A DNA stretch of 64,000 nucleotides from DATATJ01 sp963789075 (GTDB lineage Bacteria; Acidobacteriota; Vicinamibacteria; Vicinamibacterales; CAVVIG01). Numbering within the stretch: position 1 is the first letter of the stretch; each line of letters begins with the position of its first letter. Location of the stretch: the NCBI GenBank assembly GCA_963789075.1, contig CAWBJQ010000012.1, forward strand, positions 28,937-92,936, read 5' to 3'. The position numbers and the translations under genes were made by a program. The notes under the pieces were generated by a model. The model saw only the letters and a program-made list of their open reading frames with translations. It did not search any database and was not told the origin of the DNA. Positions 17,530 to 27,906 of this stretch are shown piece after piece.

Positions 17530-17625
17530 ATATGCGCGCCAATATCACGCCGCGCCGCCCTGAGAACAATCGGATTGCGACGAAGTGTGGATTCGCGCGG
17601 ACGATGGAGACCGCGAACAGCAGCG
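17530..17625 (-). pseudogene. Orphan fragment related to the 15.5-kb membrane gene
   Basis: In the gap between the kinase gene and the M16 gene, this stretch matches 15458-15540 in ATGCGCGCCAATA and in a 40-base block about 34/40 identical; on the minus strand both encode VRANPxFVAxxLF...R...LAR. The spacing differs by three bases, so codon phase is preserved. No start or full gene is visible. It looks like the remains of a paralogue that once flanked the two-component pair. Confidence 0.4.
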
Positions 17626-17658
17626 GTTCGCATCCGGTCAGGGTTTTGTTACAGGCTC

Positions 17659-20333
17659 TTAGGGTGAAGCCGGCCCTCTGACCACCTGAACGAAGCCGTC
17701 CGGGCGAATCCACTTCGCGAACGCCGCCCGCACTTCGTCCGCCGTCATCGAAAAGTAGCGCTTCGCCGATCGTGCCGGTTCGTCGAGCGGCAAGCCGATC
17801 TGCGCCCTGCCGAGCAGCCCTCCGGCGACGGCCTCCTCGCTCGATTCGCGAAGCGGCATCTGACGCAGCAGCAGCGCCTTGGCCTGGTGGAGCTCCTGTG
17901 CGGTCACGTTGGTCGTTTGCATCGACCGCAGGTCGCGCGCGATCAGGTCGCGCGCCTTCGAGACATTCGGCGGGTCGCATCCGTAGCTGACGCTATAGAC
18001 GCTTCGCGTCCTGTCCGACGTGAGATTGTCGTCGACCGTGTAGACAAGCCCCGCTTCCTGACGCAGATCGTGATAGAGCCGGGTCGCGTAGAAGCCGCCG
18101 CCCAGCACGTGATTGCCCAGCTGCAGCGCGTAGTAGTCGGGATCGAAGCGCGTGAGGCCGACTTCGTGCGCGAGCACCACTGACGCCTGCACCGCGCTCG
18201 GATCGGGCACGGCGACTTCGGCGGCGGCGTTCGCCGGCACCGCGGCAGATCGAGCAGCGGCTTGGGCGCGGATGCCTTCCAGCCGCCAAACCATTTCGTG
18301 ATGGTCGCCTTGGCGTCCTCTGGCGTGACGTCGCCGATCACGACGATCGTCGTGAGATCGGGCCGGAACGTCTCGGCGTGATACCGCTTGACATCGTCGA
18401 GCGTGAGCACGGAGACGGTCTCCGGGGTCGCCTCCCGCAATCCGGGATCATTGGCCGGCAGCAAGCCCGGTGCGAAGCGCGCGATCCGCCCGGTAGCCGG
18501 GACTCTTCATCTCCCCGTCGACGAACTCGGCCGTCTGCTGTTTGACCACCTCGAACGCCTCGGCGGGAAGGGCGGGCTGCAGCAGGTTGTCGGCGAGCAG
18601 CTCGACGCCGCGCGAAAAATCCGCCTTCAGGACTTTCAGCGAGAAGTCATAGCCCGCGGTCTCGTTCGCGGCGATGTCGTCGAGCGCCTTCTGGAACGCC
18701 AGGCGATCGAGCGTCTTCGTGCCGTAGGAAAAGAGCTCGTCGAGGACGTCGGCGACGCCGTCCTTACCCGCGGGTGTCTGCAGGCGCGGCTCGTGCCGGA
18801 CGTTGCCGAGCACCGTGATCGTGGGACTCGTTTTCTCGGTCTTGACGATCAGGCGAATGCCGTTCGGCAGCGTCGCGTCGGTCCAGGTCGGCGTCGACTG
18901 CGGAATCTGCAGCGAGGACAACGCCGATTCCGCCCAGGGCGGCAGCGTGACCGGTTTGGTCGGCGCGGACGTCAGTTGTTCGCCGCCGCCGAATCCCTTC
19001 GATGACACCGGCTCGCCCGACGGCTTCGGCACCAGCGTCGCCGTGATCGAGTTGTCGGCAACCAGATACTGTTTGGCGACGCGGTTCACGTCCGCGACGG
19101 TCACGCGTCGGATGGCTTCGACGTCTTCGTCCGGCGATTGACGACCCTCGGCGGCCAGCGCCTGCGACCAGGTGGCGGCCAGGTCCGGAATCGAGTTGCG
19201 CTGGAACTCGGCCGAGGCGATCTCGCTCCGCTTCGCGGCGTCGACCAGTTCGAGCGGCAGCCCCTTTTGCGCGTATGCCGACACGATGGCCGTCATGCTC
19301 GCGACGACCGCGGAGGGTTCAGTCGCGGCCGGCAGCACGCCAACCGCGAACCCGACGCTGGCCTTCGGATACGTTTCGGCCAGCTCGAACTGCGTTTCGA
19401 GCGCCTTGCCCGCCGGCACGAGCGCGTAGAGATCGCCGCGCTGGCTCGCCAGGACGTCGGCCAGAACCCGCGCGGCGGCGAAGTCGGCGCTGTCGGTGCC
19501 CGGCATGCGATACGCGATGAACGCCAAGCGTGTACGGCAGGTTGCTGTCGAGCGTGAAGGTCTCCGGCTTCACGGGCTGCAGCGTCACGTCCGGGCGCGC
19601 CGGCAGCGGACGGCGTTCGATGCTTCCGTACAGCTCTTTGACGCGCTTCAGCACAGCGGCGGGATCGACATCGCCGGCCACGACGAGGATGGCGTTGTTC
19701 GGCGCGTACCAGTTCTTGTAGAACGTCTTGAGCATCGGGCCCGTCGTCGCCTCGAACGATTCGCGCGTGCCCAGCGCATCGTGCGCGTACGGCGTGCCGG
19801 AAAACAGGTCTTCGTTCAGGCGCGTCAGGAACTTGTAGGTCGGCTCCGACAGATCGCGCGCGACTTCCTGCTCGATCGCGCCTTTCTCCTGTTCCCACTC
19901 GGTCTGCGCATCGTCGACATCCTGCATGCACGCGGCGTCGAGGCGAAGCGCGACGTCGAGGTCGGCGGCCGGCACCGTCGTGAAGTACTGCGTGATGTTC
20001 TGCTGCGTGTCGGCGTTGCCGAAGCCGCCAAGCTGCGCGAAGATCGCGGCGGTCTGATCGGCCGATACGCCCGCGCACCCTCGGAACGCCATGTGCTCCT
20101 GCGCGTGCGCCATCCCCGGGAAGCCGGCCGGCGTCTCGTTCGCGCCGACGAGATAGTTGCTCTGGACCGTCACGACCGGGGCCAGCCGATCGCGAATGAT
20201 CACGACTCGGAGACCGTTATCGAGCGTCGCACGGACGACGTCTGGCTCCGCGATCGCGGTTTGACGAGCGCTCGGCGCCGAGGGCGGCAACACGAGCAGT
20301 AAGGAAGGCAATGAGGCGGACCGCTTTGCTCAT
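17659..20333 (-). CDS. Double M16 (pitrilysin/insulinase-like) zinc peptidase, several frame breaks
   Basis: A periplasmic peptidase of about 880 residues made of two M16 repeats. The first repeat keeps the inverted zinc motif HxxEH (GMAHAQEHMAFRG, about residues 69-73) and the downstream EQEKGAIEQEV. The second repeat (from about 18900) lacks the zinc motif, as is usual. Breaks occur near 19520, 18470 and 18265, and probably near the start. ATG 20333 gives MSKAVRLIAF, and the next frame continues LLLVLPPSAPSARQ, which together make a good signal peptide. In the sequence as given the continuous frame starts at a TTG (20311). Similar proteins process peptides in the periplasm. Confidence 0.85.
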
Positions 20334-20441
20334 TGCCTTCTACTCTACTCGCTCAGCGAGGCGACGCGGCTGGGCTATCCAACGAATGGCCGCTTCCGGA
20401 GGATGGGCGGCTCGACGCGCGACAGACTCAGCTGGTGCAGA

Positions 20442-21970
20442 TCACTTTCGGCCTTGTTGCCACGCGATGAAGACGTTCTGCCAAATCAGGAAATCGTCCT
20501 GCGTCACGACGCCATCCCGGTTCATGTCCATTCGCCGGTCGATGCTGTCGTGCGTGCTGCTGCCGTGGTCGATCACGAGCAGCAGCGCTGTCCTGTCTTT
20601 GGCGTCCAGGACGCCGTCGTCGTTGAAATCACCGAGCAGCGGATTGAATCCGATGACGATGGGGTCGTGATCCGAGGCGGCGAACTCGTCGGGTCCAAAG
20701 TACGCGACACGGGCAGCTGCGCTCTTCACGCCGCTGTCGAGCGCCTCCAGCGCCGCCGGTTCATCAGCGTTGACGTGGAGCTCCCTTACGTTCTTCACCA
20801 GCGGGAGCGCGGCAGCATTGACGAAAGCGTGGTCAAGGTAACCCGCCTGTGAATCGAAGTTGTAGGAATAGGCGTTCGCCCCGAGCAGCAGGTTGATCAG
20901 ATTGGTGTAGCCGCCGGACCCCACCAGCGCCTGAATGGGATCCTCCCCGAAATACGCGTTGAAATCGCCGATGACGACAGATCGGCGATTCACGCCTGCT
21001 GGATCCGATGTGGGATTGCCGTCGAGCCAGGAGATGACGTTGTTCGCCATCGAAACACGCATCCCGTTGCAGTTGCCTTGAAAGAGATCGTCGTTGCCGG
21101 GGCCGCATGCCGAGCCCTTCGAACGGAAATGGTTCACGACGACAGTGAACGTCTGCTGCTCGGGATGAATGCCGGTCGCCGGCTCGAATGTCTGCGCGAG
21201 CGTTGGCCGGTTCTGGTCGTTTTGGTTGTAGAGCGCGGCCTGACCCACCGGCGTGACGGTGCTCGCGTCGTACACGAAGCCGCTGCGAATCGCGTCGGTG
21301 CCGTTGTCCGCAACGACGTTGCCCGTGGAAAGGTTGGCGACGTCAATGGTATCGACGTATCGATAATTCCTGCCGGTGGCGGCGGCGAGCGCAGACGTCA
21401 AATCGGCGATCGCGGCATTGGTGTACGTCCCGCCATTCGTTTGACCGTTGGCGAAATTCTGCAGCTCGCTGAGACCGATCACATCTCCGCCGGCCCGGCT
21501 CAACTCCGCCACGATTTTCGTGCGCTGGTGCGTCAGTTCTTCGGCGGTCGCCGCGCCGCGACTGCCCAACGTGGTGAAGAAGTTGAGAACGTTGGCGCTG
21601 ACGATTCTGAAACGCGCGCCCGCGGCAGCGGCCACCGCCGCGGTATCGGGACGCGGATTGGAGACGTTTGAGAACGTCACCGCGGAGGTGGGCTGGATGC
21701 GATAGGCGCCGAAGCGATCGTCGAGAATGCCGACCAGCGGAACAGGTGGATTCTCTCCGTTCGCGTTGACGAGCGCCCCCCACGCGGAGCGTGTTCGAGT
21801 CGCTCAGACCCGGAGCAGGGTACGGAGCAACCGTGCCACCATTCAGGCCGGTGCCGGACAGCGTGCTGCCATCATCCAACGCGATTCGACTGCGGCCAAC
21901 GAGGTCAGTGGCCGCCGCCCACGTGGCGACGTCGCCGGCCTGCTGCGTCTTTGGGCGGTCGGAGCGGGGC
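20442..21970 (-). pseudogene. ExeM/NucH-like extracellular nuclease with dockerin-like EF hands, 5' end missing
   Basis: An endonuclease/exonuclease/phosphatase domain (FRIVSANVLNFFTTL, GLSELQNF, VVNHFRSKGSACG, IGDFNAYFGEDPI, SDHDPIVIGF) is followed by two EF-hand/dockerin-like loops (DFNDDGVLDAKD and DMNRDGVVTQDD). Upstream coding (TDLVGRSRIALDDGS ... LRVGALVNANGENPP) fits the linker before the nuclease of this family, with a one-base slip at a run of six C (21776-21781). The frame then runs directly into the 3' end of the creatininase-like gene with no start, ribosome site or signal peptide, so its 5' part seems deleted. It may also be an assembly join. Confidence 0.7.
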
Positions 21971-22867
21971 TCAACGCTGAGAAGCAGTTGTGGCGCTCGC
22001 GGTCAGCAGCTGTTTGATCTGCCGGACGGCGTAATCGACCTTCATCTCGAACATCCGCTTACCGAGCTCCGTGCTGGAGCGGCGTGCGTCCCCGGTAATG
22101 CCGTTGTTCACTTTGCGCTCCGGTCGCTCGCCTGCCGCAGGCACAGGATCTCCGACCGCCGTCTTGATCAGATCCTTGCGGACCCAACCGTACGAGCCGC
22201 CGAGATACAGCATCTCTGACGTGTCCGGAATGCCGGCATGCGAGCTCTTCGGATATCCGTTCGTCGCGAGCCACGTGTCGAAGTCGGCATTGGCTTTGTC
22301 GTACACCTCGCCGCAGAAGACGACGCGAATGCCCTGAGATGCATATTTTTCATCGAGCCTCTTCGCCACCTCGCCAAGCTCCTTCTGCCCGCCGCCGTGA
22401 TCGCCCATGAGCACCACGCTCTTGAAGCCGGTCTTGATCAATTGCTCGGCCACCTGTTCGTTCAGCGCCGCGTACAACTGTGGCGTCAGGCCGATCGTCC
22501 CAGGAAGATCAGCGCTCGCGTTGTTGGGAGAGAACGGCATCACCGGCGCGGCGATGGCGTTTCCGAGTTTGAGCGCGATGGCCTTCACGGTCGCACGCCC
22601 CATCAGGGTGTGCCCGCCGTTGACATTCTGCGGACCTCGCTGCTCCGTGCCGCCGTTGTAGACGAGCGCGGTGGTCTTCCCCGCCGCGAGCGCGCTCTTC
22701 ACTTCCGGCCACGTCATCATCTCGAATTCGACCAGCGGCGCGCTGGTACGCAGCGTCGGAGACATGTGCGGCGCGGCGGCGGAGTGCGATCGGGGGGCCG
22801 TCTGTCCGATCGCGGGAGAGGCGAACGTGGCGAGCGTGCAAACCATTGCAAGCGAGCGATACAACAT
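21971..22867 (-). CDS. Secreted creatininase-family protein
   Basis: 298 residues with a signal peptide (LAMVCTLATFASPAIGQ). The creatininase fold is recognisable from LVYNGGTEQRGPQNVNGGHTLMG, KSVVLMGDHGGGQKEL and SSHAGIPDTSEMLYLGG. In typical members the first motif is STEQHGPHLPL with metal-binding His; here that His is Arg and GHGGN is DHGGGQ, so metal binding or substrate is probably altered. It follows the hflK-like gene by 30 bases on the same strand, at the end of the ATPase-SPFH operon, but a functional connection is not evident. Confidence 0.8.
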   Translation of the reverse strand: MLYRSLAMVCTLATFASPAIGQTAPRSHSAAAPHMSPTLRTSAPLVEFEMMTWPEVKSALAAGKTTALVYNGGTEQRGPQNVNGGHTLMGRATVKAIALKLGNAIAAPVMPFSPNNASADLPGTIGLTPQLYAALNEQVAEQLIKTGFKSVVLMGDHGGGQKELGEVAKRLDEKYASQGIRVVFCGEVYDKANADFDTWLATNGYPKSSHAGIPDTSEMLYLGGSYGWVRKDLIKTAVGDPVPAAGERPERKVNNGITGDARRSSTELGKRMFEMKVDYAVRQIKQLLTASATTASQR

Positions 22868-22896
22868 GTGTCAACTCCTGAATTGAAAGATGAACG

Positions 22897-23830
22897 CTAT
22901 TTCTTTCCGACAAACTGCAGATCGACAGACTTCGGATCGGCTCCCACCACGGTCTTGTCCATCTTCGGCAGCACGTCCTCCATCGTCTCGAGATACAGAC
23001 GCGTCGCCGTTTCGCGTGGCGCCTTCGCGTATTCCTGAGCGAGTCCGCTGAAGCGCGCGGCGTCGCCGGCCGCGGCATCCACCGTCTGCGTGTTGTAGGC
23101 GAGCGCCTCCTGCCCGGTTTTCGGCGGCCTCGCCCCGCGCCACCGGGACGACGCCGTTGGCGTAGCTCTCCGCTTCGCGGACGATGCGGTCGCTGTCGGC
23201 GCGCGCGGCCGCCACCAGCCGAAACGCGTCGACCACGTCGTCCGGCGGCACAATGGCGTCCAGCACGACGCTCAGCACGCTCACTCCGCAGTCGTATCGA
23301 CTCACGGTCGCTTCCGACAGCGCTTGCACGCGCTCCTGCACCGCCACCTTCTCCGTCGTGAGCAGGTCGTCGACGCCGCGGCCGGCGACCACCTGCGCCA
23401 GCGCGCCGAGCGTGGCGTTGGAGACGAGCGTGTTCACGTCGGCCGTGCGAAACAGAAAGGCCGCCGGATCGCTGATCGCGAACTGCACGACGACCCGGAT
23501 GTTGAGCACGTTGCGATCGCCGGTCAGGAACTGGGATCGGTTGACGGGCTCCGTCTCCTCGAGTCCGAGCATCAGCCGTTTGGTTTCGCGCACGCGCAGC
23601 TTGTGCACGCGGGCGATGGGCGCCGGCCATGTCCAGTGGACACCGGACGGCACGCGGCTCTCTTGCACTTTCCCCAGCCGCACGACCACGGCCTGCTGAT
23701 CGGCCGACACGGCGTAAATGCCGGAGAGCGCATAGACGAGCAGCAAGGCGGGCACCACGACACGGATGTCGAGCAGACGGCGCAGCCACGGCTGCTGAAC
23801 GCTGACCGGTTCGCCGACGTCAGCGAGCAT
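22897..23830 (-). CDS. hflK: HflK-like SPFH membrane protein, frame-broken
   Basis: About 310 residues: a short cytosolic lead, one membrane segment (VVVPALLLVYALSGIYAV), and an SPFH/prohibitin domain (DQQAVVVRLGKVQESRVPSGVHWTWPAPIARVHKLRV). HflK and HflC form a large periplasmic-facing cage around FtsH and modulate its proteolysis. A one-base break near 23115 moves the C-terminal helix (TGQEALAYNTQTVDAAAGDAARF) into another frame, ending with FVGKK at 22897. The start overlaps the end of hflC by 11 bases. It is the third gene of an operon led by a P-type ATPase-SPFH fusion, not linked to hflX or ftsH as in the usual locus. Confidence 0.85.
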
Positions 23831-24710
23831 CGGGCACTTTCCCTTGCGTGAGCAGCTTGAGCAGTTCGGAATCGCCCGACAGGATGATCGACGTCTTCTC
23901 GTTCAGAATCTTTTTGTAGGACTCGAGCGTGCGGAGGAACTTGTAGAACTGGGGATTCCGCCCGTACGCCTGGCCGTACACACGCGCCGCTTCGGCGTCT
24001 CCTTCGCCCTTCAGCTTTTCAGCATCGCGGTAGGCCTCGGCCAGCAGCTCCGAGCGCTGACGATCCGCCTCCGCGCGGATTTTGATCGCCTGCTCCTCGC
24101 CCTGCGCGCGGTATTCCTTGGCGATGCGCTCCCGCTCCGCTCGCATGCGTGCGTAGACGGCGTACTTGTTCTGCTCGGGAAAGTTGATCCGTTTGAGCTG
24201 CAGATCGACGACGGCGATGCCGAACCGCCGCTCGGTCTCGACCGTCGCCGACGACCGCACCTGATCGCCGAGCGCCTGGACGCGCGCCCGTCCTGGCTCG
24301 ATCGACAGCAGGTCCGACAGATCCACGCGACCGATGTCCGCCGCGAGGGTCGCCCACACGAGGTCGTGCAGCCGCATCTCGGCACCAGTGGCATCGCCGA
24401 CCGTCTGCAGGAAGCGGCTGGGATCCGTGATGCGCCAGCACACGGCCGATCCGAGCACGAGGTTCTTCTTGTCCTTCGTCAGGAATTCCGACGACCCGGG
24501 GTCGTAGACGATCAACCGGCGATCGAATCGCAGAACCGATTCGAAGGGCCATTTGACGTGAAGACCGGCGTCGGAAATGGAGCGGGTTGGCCGCCCGAAC
24601 AGCGTCACCATCGCCAGGTCGGTCTCCGACACAGTAAAGGTCGATGCCCAGACCAGTCCGGCCACCACGACCACCGGAACGACACGCCAGTAGGATTGGT
24701 TCAGTTTCAT
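23820..24710 (-). CDS. hflC: HflC-like SPFH membrane protein
   Basis: About 296 residues with one N-terminal membrane segment (VVPVVVVAGLVWASTFTV) and an SPFH domain carrying HflC-type features: DLAMVTLFGRPTRSISDAGLHVKWPF, TKDKKNLVLGSAVCWRITDPSRF, then a charged coiled coil (AKEYRAQGEEQAIKIRAEADRQRSE in pieces) and YKKILNEKTSIIL near the end. Start ATG 24710 (MKLNQSYW) lies one base after the stop of the fusion gene, with GAGGA in the last codons of that gene as ribosome site; an ATG at 24725 is an alternative. Intact. Expected to pair with the HflK domains encoded on both sides. Confidence 0.9.
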   Translation of the reverse strand: MKLNQSYWRVVPVVVVAGLVWASTFTVSETDLAMVTLFGRPTRSISDAGLHVKWPFESVLRFDRRLIVYDPGSSEFLTKDKKNLVLGSAVCWRITDPSRFLQTVGDATGAEMRLHDLVWATLAADIGRVDLSDLLSIEPGRARVQALGDQVRSSATVETERRFGIAVVDLQLKRINFPEQNKYAVYARMRAERERIAKEYRAQGEEQAIKIRAEADRQRSELLAEAYRDAEKLKGEGDAEAARVYGQAYGRNPQFYKFLRTLESYKKILNEKTSIILSGDSELLKLLTQGKVPDAR

Positions 24711-24711
24711 C

Positions 24712-27700
24712 TCATCGTTCCTCATCTTCAGATGGCGCCGAGGTCTGCCCCAGGATCTTCAGCAGGTCACCCTCACCGAGGAAGATCAGCGTGCGCCGGC
24801 CGCCCTTCCGATCGTCGGTGATGATCACGCGCTTGCCCGGCAGCACGGCTTCGAGCGCCTCCATCTGCAGCCGGAACATGGTCAGCACGGTGGTTCCGGC
24901 CTGCGACACGCGAGAGAGGAAGCGCGCCGAATCGCCCTGGCTGTGGTCGATGAGGCTGATCCGATAGCCGGCCGCCTCCTCCAGCTTTGCCTTGGCGTTG
25001 CCGCGCGCGATGGGGACCGATTCCTTAGCTGTAGGCGTCGGCCTCGTTGATGCGCGTCACGCGCTCCTCTTCGGCGCTCGCCACATCGCGAAACGCATCG
25101 ACGACTTCGACGGGCGGATGCACGTCGGCCAGATGAATCGCGAGCACGTCGACGCCGGCGCCGACCGCTGCAAGCCGCGCTCGCACCGCGTCGGTCCACC
25201 GCTCCTCGAGGTCTTGTCGATCCGTCGTCAGCATCGCGTCGAACCGATAACCGGCGGCCAGATTGCGAAGCGTGCCCTCCGCGACCATCCGGACGAGCGC
25301 CTCGCCGTCTCGGACGCCGAAGAGATACCGCGCCGGATCGGCGATCGTGTAGTGCAACACGGCATACAGCTCCAACATGTTTTCGTCGCCAGTGAGCACG
25401 AGGTTCTCGTCGGCGACCTGCTGCACCTGCCCTTCGCCGTGCGGCGTGTTCCATTCGAGATCGATCGCACCGACGGGCGCGACGGCCGGCGAGCGAAACC
25501 CGAGTTCGAGCACGCGAACCCGTCGCGGCGCATGACGCGTGACGACCTCGATCGGCCACGGCGCCCGGAGGTGCAGACCTGGCGACAGTTGGGCGTCCAC
25601 GAGGCGGCCGAAGCGCTGGACCGCGGCCGATTCGCCAGGGCCAAGGACGACGACGCCCGACAGCAGCCACGCGGTGGCGACAACAGTCGGGACGCCCCGA
25701 GCCAGGGCACGACGGTGACGCGTCAGCCCGCGGTCGAGTGCGTCGCCGAGCGCTTTGCGCCAATGTCTTCCGCGCTCGGTCGCCTTCGCACCCCACTCGC
25801 GCCACGCGCGCGGGTCGCGGACGCGATGCTCGATCAAGAGGCTGACCGATCCGAGGATCACGACCAGCGACACGATTTGATGGAGCAATGCGGACGCCGC
25901 CGGTTTCAGGTAGCCCATGCCAGCGGCCAGAATCGCCAGTGCATTGACGCCCAGCGCAAAGGCGATGATGTTGAACCGCACCCTCCAGACGGTCTGTCGC
26001 GCCAGCACGATGAGCGCGGCGATCGCCTCGAGCTTCGGCTCCAGCGCCACCACCTGCGCGGCTTCCGCCGACAGGTCGGCCGCGCCACGGCCGAAGGCGA
26101 GGCCCACGTGCGCAGCGGCGAGCGCCGGTGCATCGTTGACCCCGTCCCCCACCATCAGGACTCGTCGAGGCGCCGCCGAGAGCTCTTTCAGCCGCAGCAG
26201 CTTGTCTTCCGGCAGCAGGGCGGCGTACACGTGGTCGCGCTCGATGCCGACGTGCTCCGCGACCGCCTCCGCGACCGCACGTTCATCTCCTGTCAACAAA
26301 TAGATGTCTTTGATCCCTGCCGTCTTGAGCGCCGCCACCGCCGCAACCGCATCCGCGCGCGGTGTGTCCATGAGGCCAATGAGCCCGGCGAGCACGCCGT
26401 CGACGGCGACGACGACGTGTGTGTCGCCGGGGCGGCCGCTGCTCGCCACGAAGTCGTCGATGTCGGCGGCCGCGTCTGAGCCGAGCTCCCGCAGGAACGC
26501 GACGTTGCCAACGTGTACGTCGCGACCGTCGACACGCGCGGCGACACCCTTCCCAGGCCGCGACGAAAACGTCTCGGTCGGCGGCAACTCGAGCTCACGC
26601 CGCGTCGCCTCGGCAACCAGAGCGCGCCCGACAGCATGCTCTGAAAGCTGTTCGGCCGTTGCGGCGAGCCGCAGCACTTCGTCCGCGCTGAAGTTGGCAG
26701 CGGGAACGATGGTGGTGACGGAAGGACGTCCCTCCGTCAACGTGCCCGTTTTGTCGAACGCGACAGCGTTCACACCGCTGAGGGCCTCGAGTGTATCGCC
26801 GCCCTTCACGAGAATGCCATCGCGGGCCAGGCGTGCGATCGCCGCCGCGAAGGCGGCCGGCGCCGCGTAGACCAGCGCGCACGAACAGGCGACGAGCAGC
26901 ACCGCAGACGCGCGAAGCGCTTCGCCGGTGAGGAAGTACACGACGACGGCACTCACGAGAATCACCGGCAGGAACACCTGCGATAGCCGATCGGCCGTTC
27001 GCACGATCGGCGGCCGGCGGCGTTTCGCGGCAGCAACGAGGCGGCCGATGCGCGCCAGCGTCGTGTCGGTGCCGACCTGCTCCGGCCGAATCTCGAGGGC
27101 GCCGTGGTCGAGAATGGTCCCGCAATAAACTTGCGCGCCCGGCCGCTTGAGCACGGGAATCGATTCGCCGGTGACCAGCGACTGGTCGACGGTGGCTTCC
27201 CCGCCGGCCACCACGCCGTCGACAGGAAGACGCTCCCCGCCCCGCACCACGACGCGATCGCTCAATCGCACGTCGGCGCTGGCCACGTTCATCTCGTGGC
27301 CCTCGCGAATGACTGTCGCGCGATCGGGCTGAATGGACATCAACCCGACGATCGCGCGCTCGGCGCGATGCATCGCCCAGTGTTCGAGCCCGTCGCCGAC
27401 CAGCACGATGATCACGACTTCCGCAGCCGCCAGGAACTCGCCGGCGAGAGCGGCGATCAGGGCCGCGACAGCGATCGCGACGTCGTAGGTAATCCGCGCC
27501 GAACGGATGGCCTGCCAGGCCCTCATGGCGAGCGGATAGGCGCCTAACGCGGCGACGAGGAGGGCGGTATTCAGGCCGAAGATCTGTGTGAGCACGCCGG
27601 TCGCGTTCAGCCCGACGGTGACGATCGCAAACGCGAGCAGCCCGACGCGACCCTGCCATGTCGGCGGCCACGGCTCGGCGTGATCGTGGTGGTGGAGATC

Positions 27701-27715
27701 CTCGGCATCTATCAT
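24712..27715 (-). CDS. P1B-type metal ATPase fused to an HflK/SPFH domain
   Basis: A single protein of about 1000 residues. Residues 1-13 are His-rich (HHHDH at 8-12). A P1B heavy-metal ATPase follows: TGES (182-185), membrane motif CSC in VACSCALVYAAP (277-279, usual CPC), DKTGT (321-325), SEHAVG (358-363, usual SEHPLG), GDGVNDAP (523-530), and a last membrane segment with LLHQIVSLV near 610. After a basic linker, a new membrane segment (VPTVVATAWLLSGVVVL, about 675-691) leads an SPFH domain like HflK (RFGRLVDAQLSPGLHLRAPWPIEVV). One base is missing or extra near 25026, where AYS is followed by KESVPIARGNAKAKLEEAAGYR in the next frame to the stop at 24712. It heads an operon with hflC and hflK. 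Metal is unknown; Zn, Cd or Co-type export is plausible, but the altered motifs make this uncertain. Confidence 0.88.
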
Positions 27716-27906
27716 GACGAGAGAAGTTCATCCCGTCTCGTCAACCAGCGACAGAAGTTTTCAACCAACTCCACTGTGAGACCGCCCAACGGTCCGGCCT
27801 GTGGCATGGACGGACGTTTGCCATCCCGGTCCACTCGACCCGCCTTTTCGGCTTTCCGTTGGGTTCGACTGATCCAAATGCGTGTGTGCGACCATACTGT
27901 CGCCGC
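27716..27906. promoter_or_regulatory. Shared control region of the fusion operon and the ABC importer
   Basis: 191 bases between divergent starts at 27715 and 27907, so both promoters should be here. An inverted repeat CCCAACGG (27785-27792) / CCGTTGGG (27856-27863) has a 63-base spacer. A CATACT hexamer (27893-27898) ends nine bases before the rightward ATG, which lacks a Shine-Dalgarno, so that transcript could be leaderless. I see no clear Zur, Fur or MntR palindrome. Confidence 0.35.

Noticed and set aside
16928..17980. A 350-codon minus-strand frame spanning the LytS gene start and the M16 gene end
   Set aside because: It overlaps two supported genes in other frames; only a short part (17530-17625) shows similarity to another sequence, reported separately as a fragment.
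24882..25805. A separate 307-residue gene over the SPFH part of the fusion
   Set aside because: Its sequence is Arg-rich and featureless, whereas the overlapping frame carries the conserved SPFH segments.
27785..27863. Inverted repeat CCCAACGG/CCGTTGGG as a Zur or MntR operator
   Set aside because: The 63-base spacer is too long for a single operator and the sequence does not resemble known metal-regulator sites; kept only as a note on the control region.
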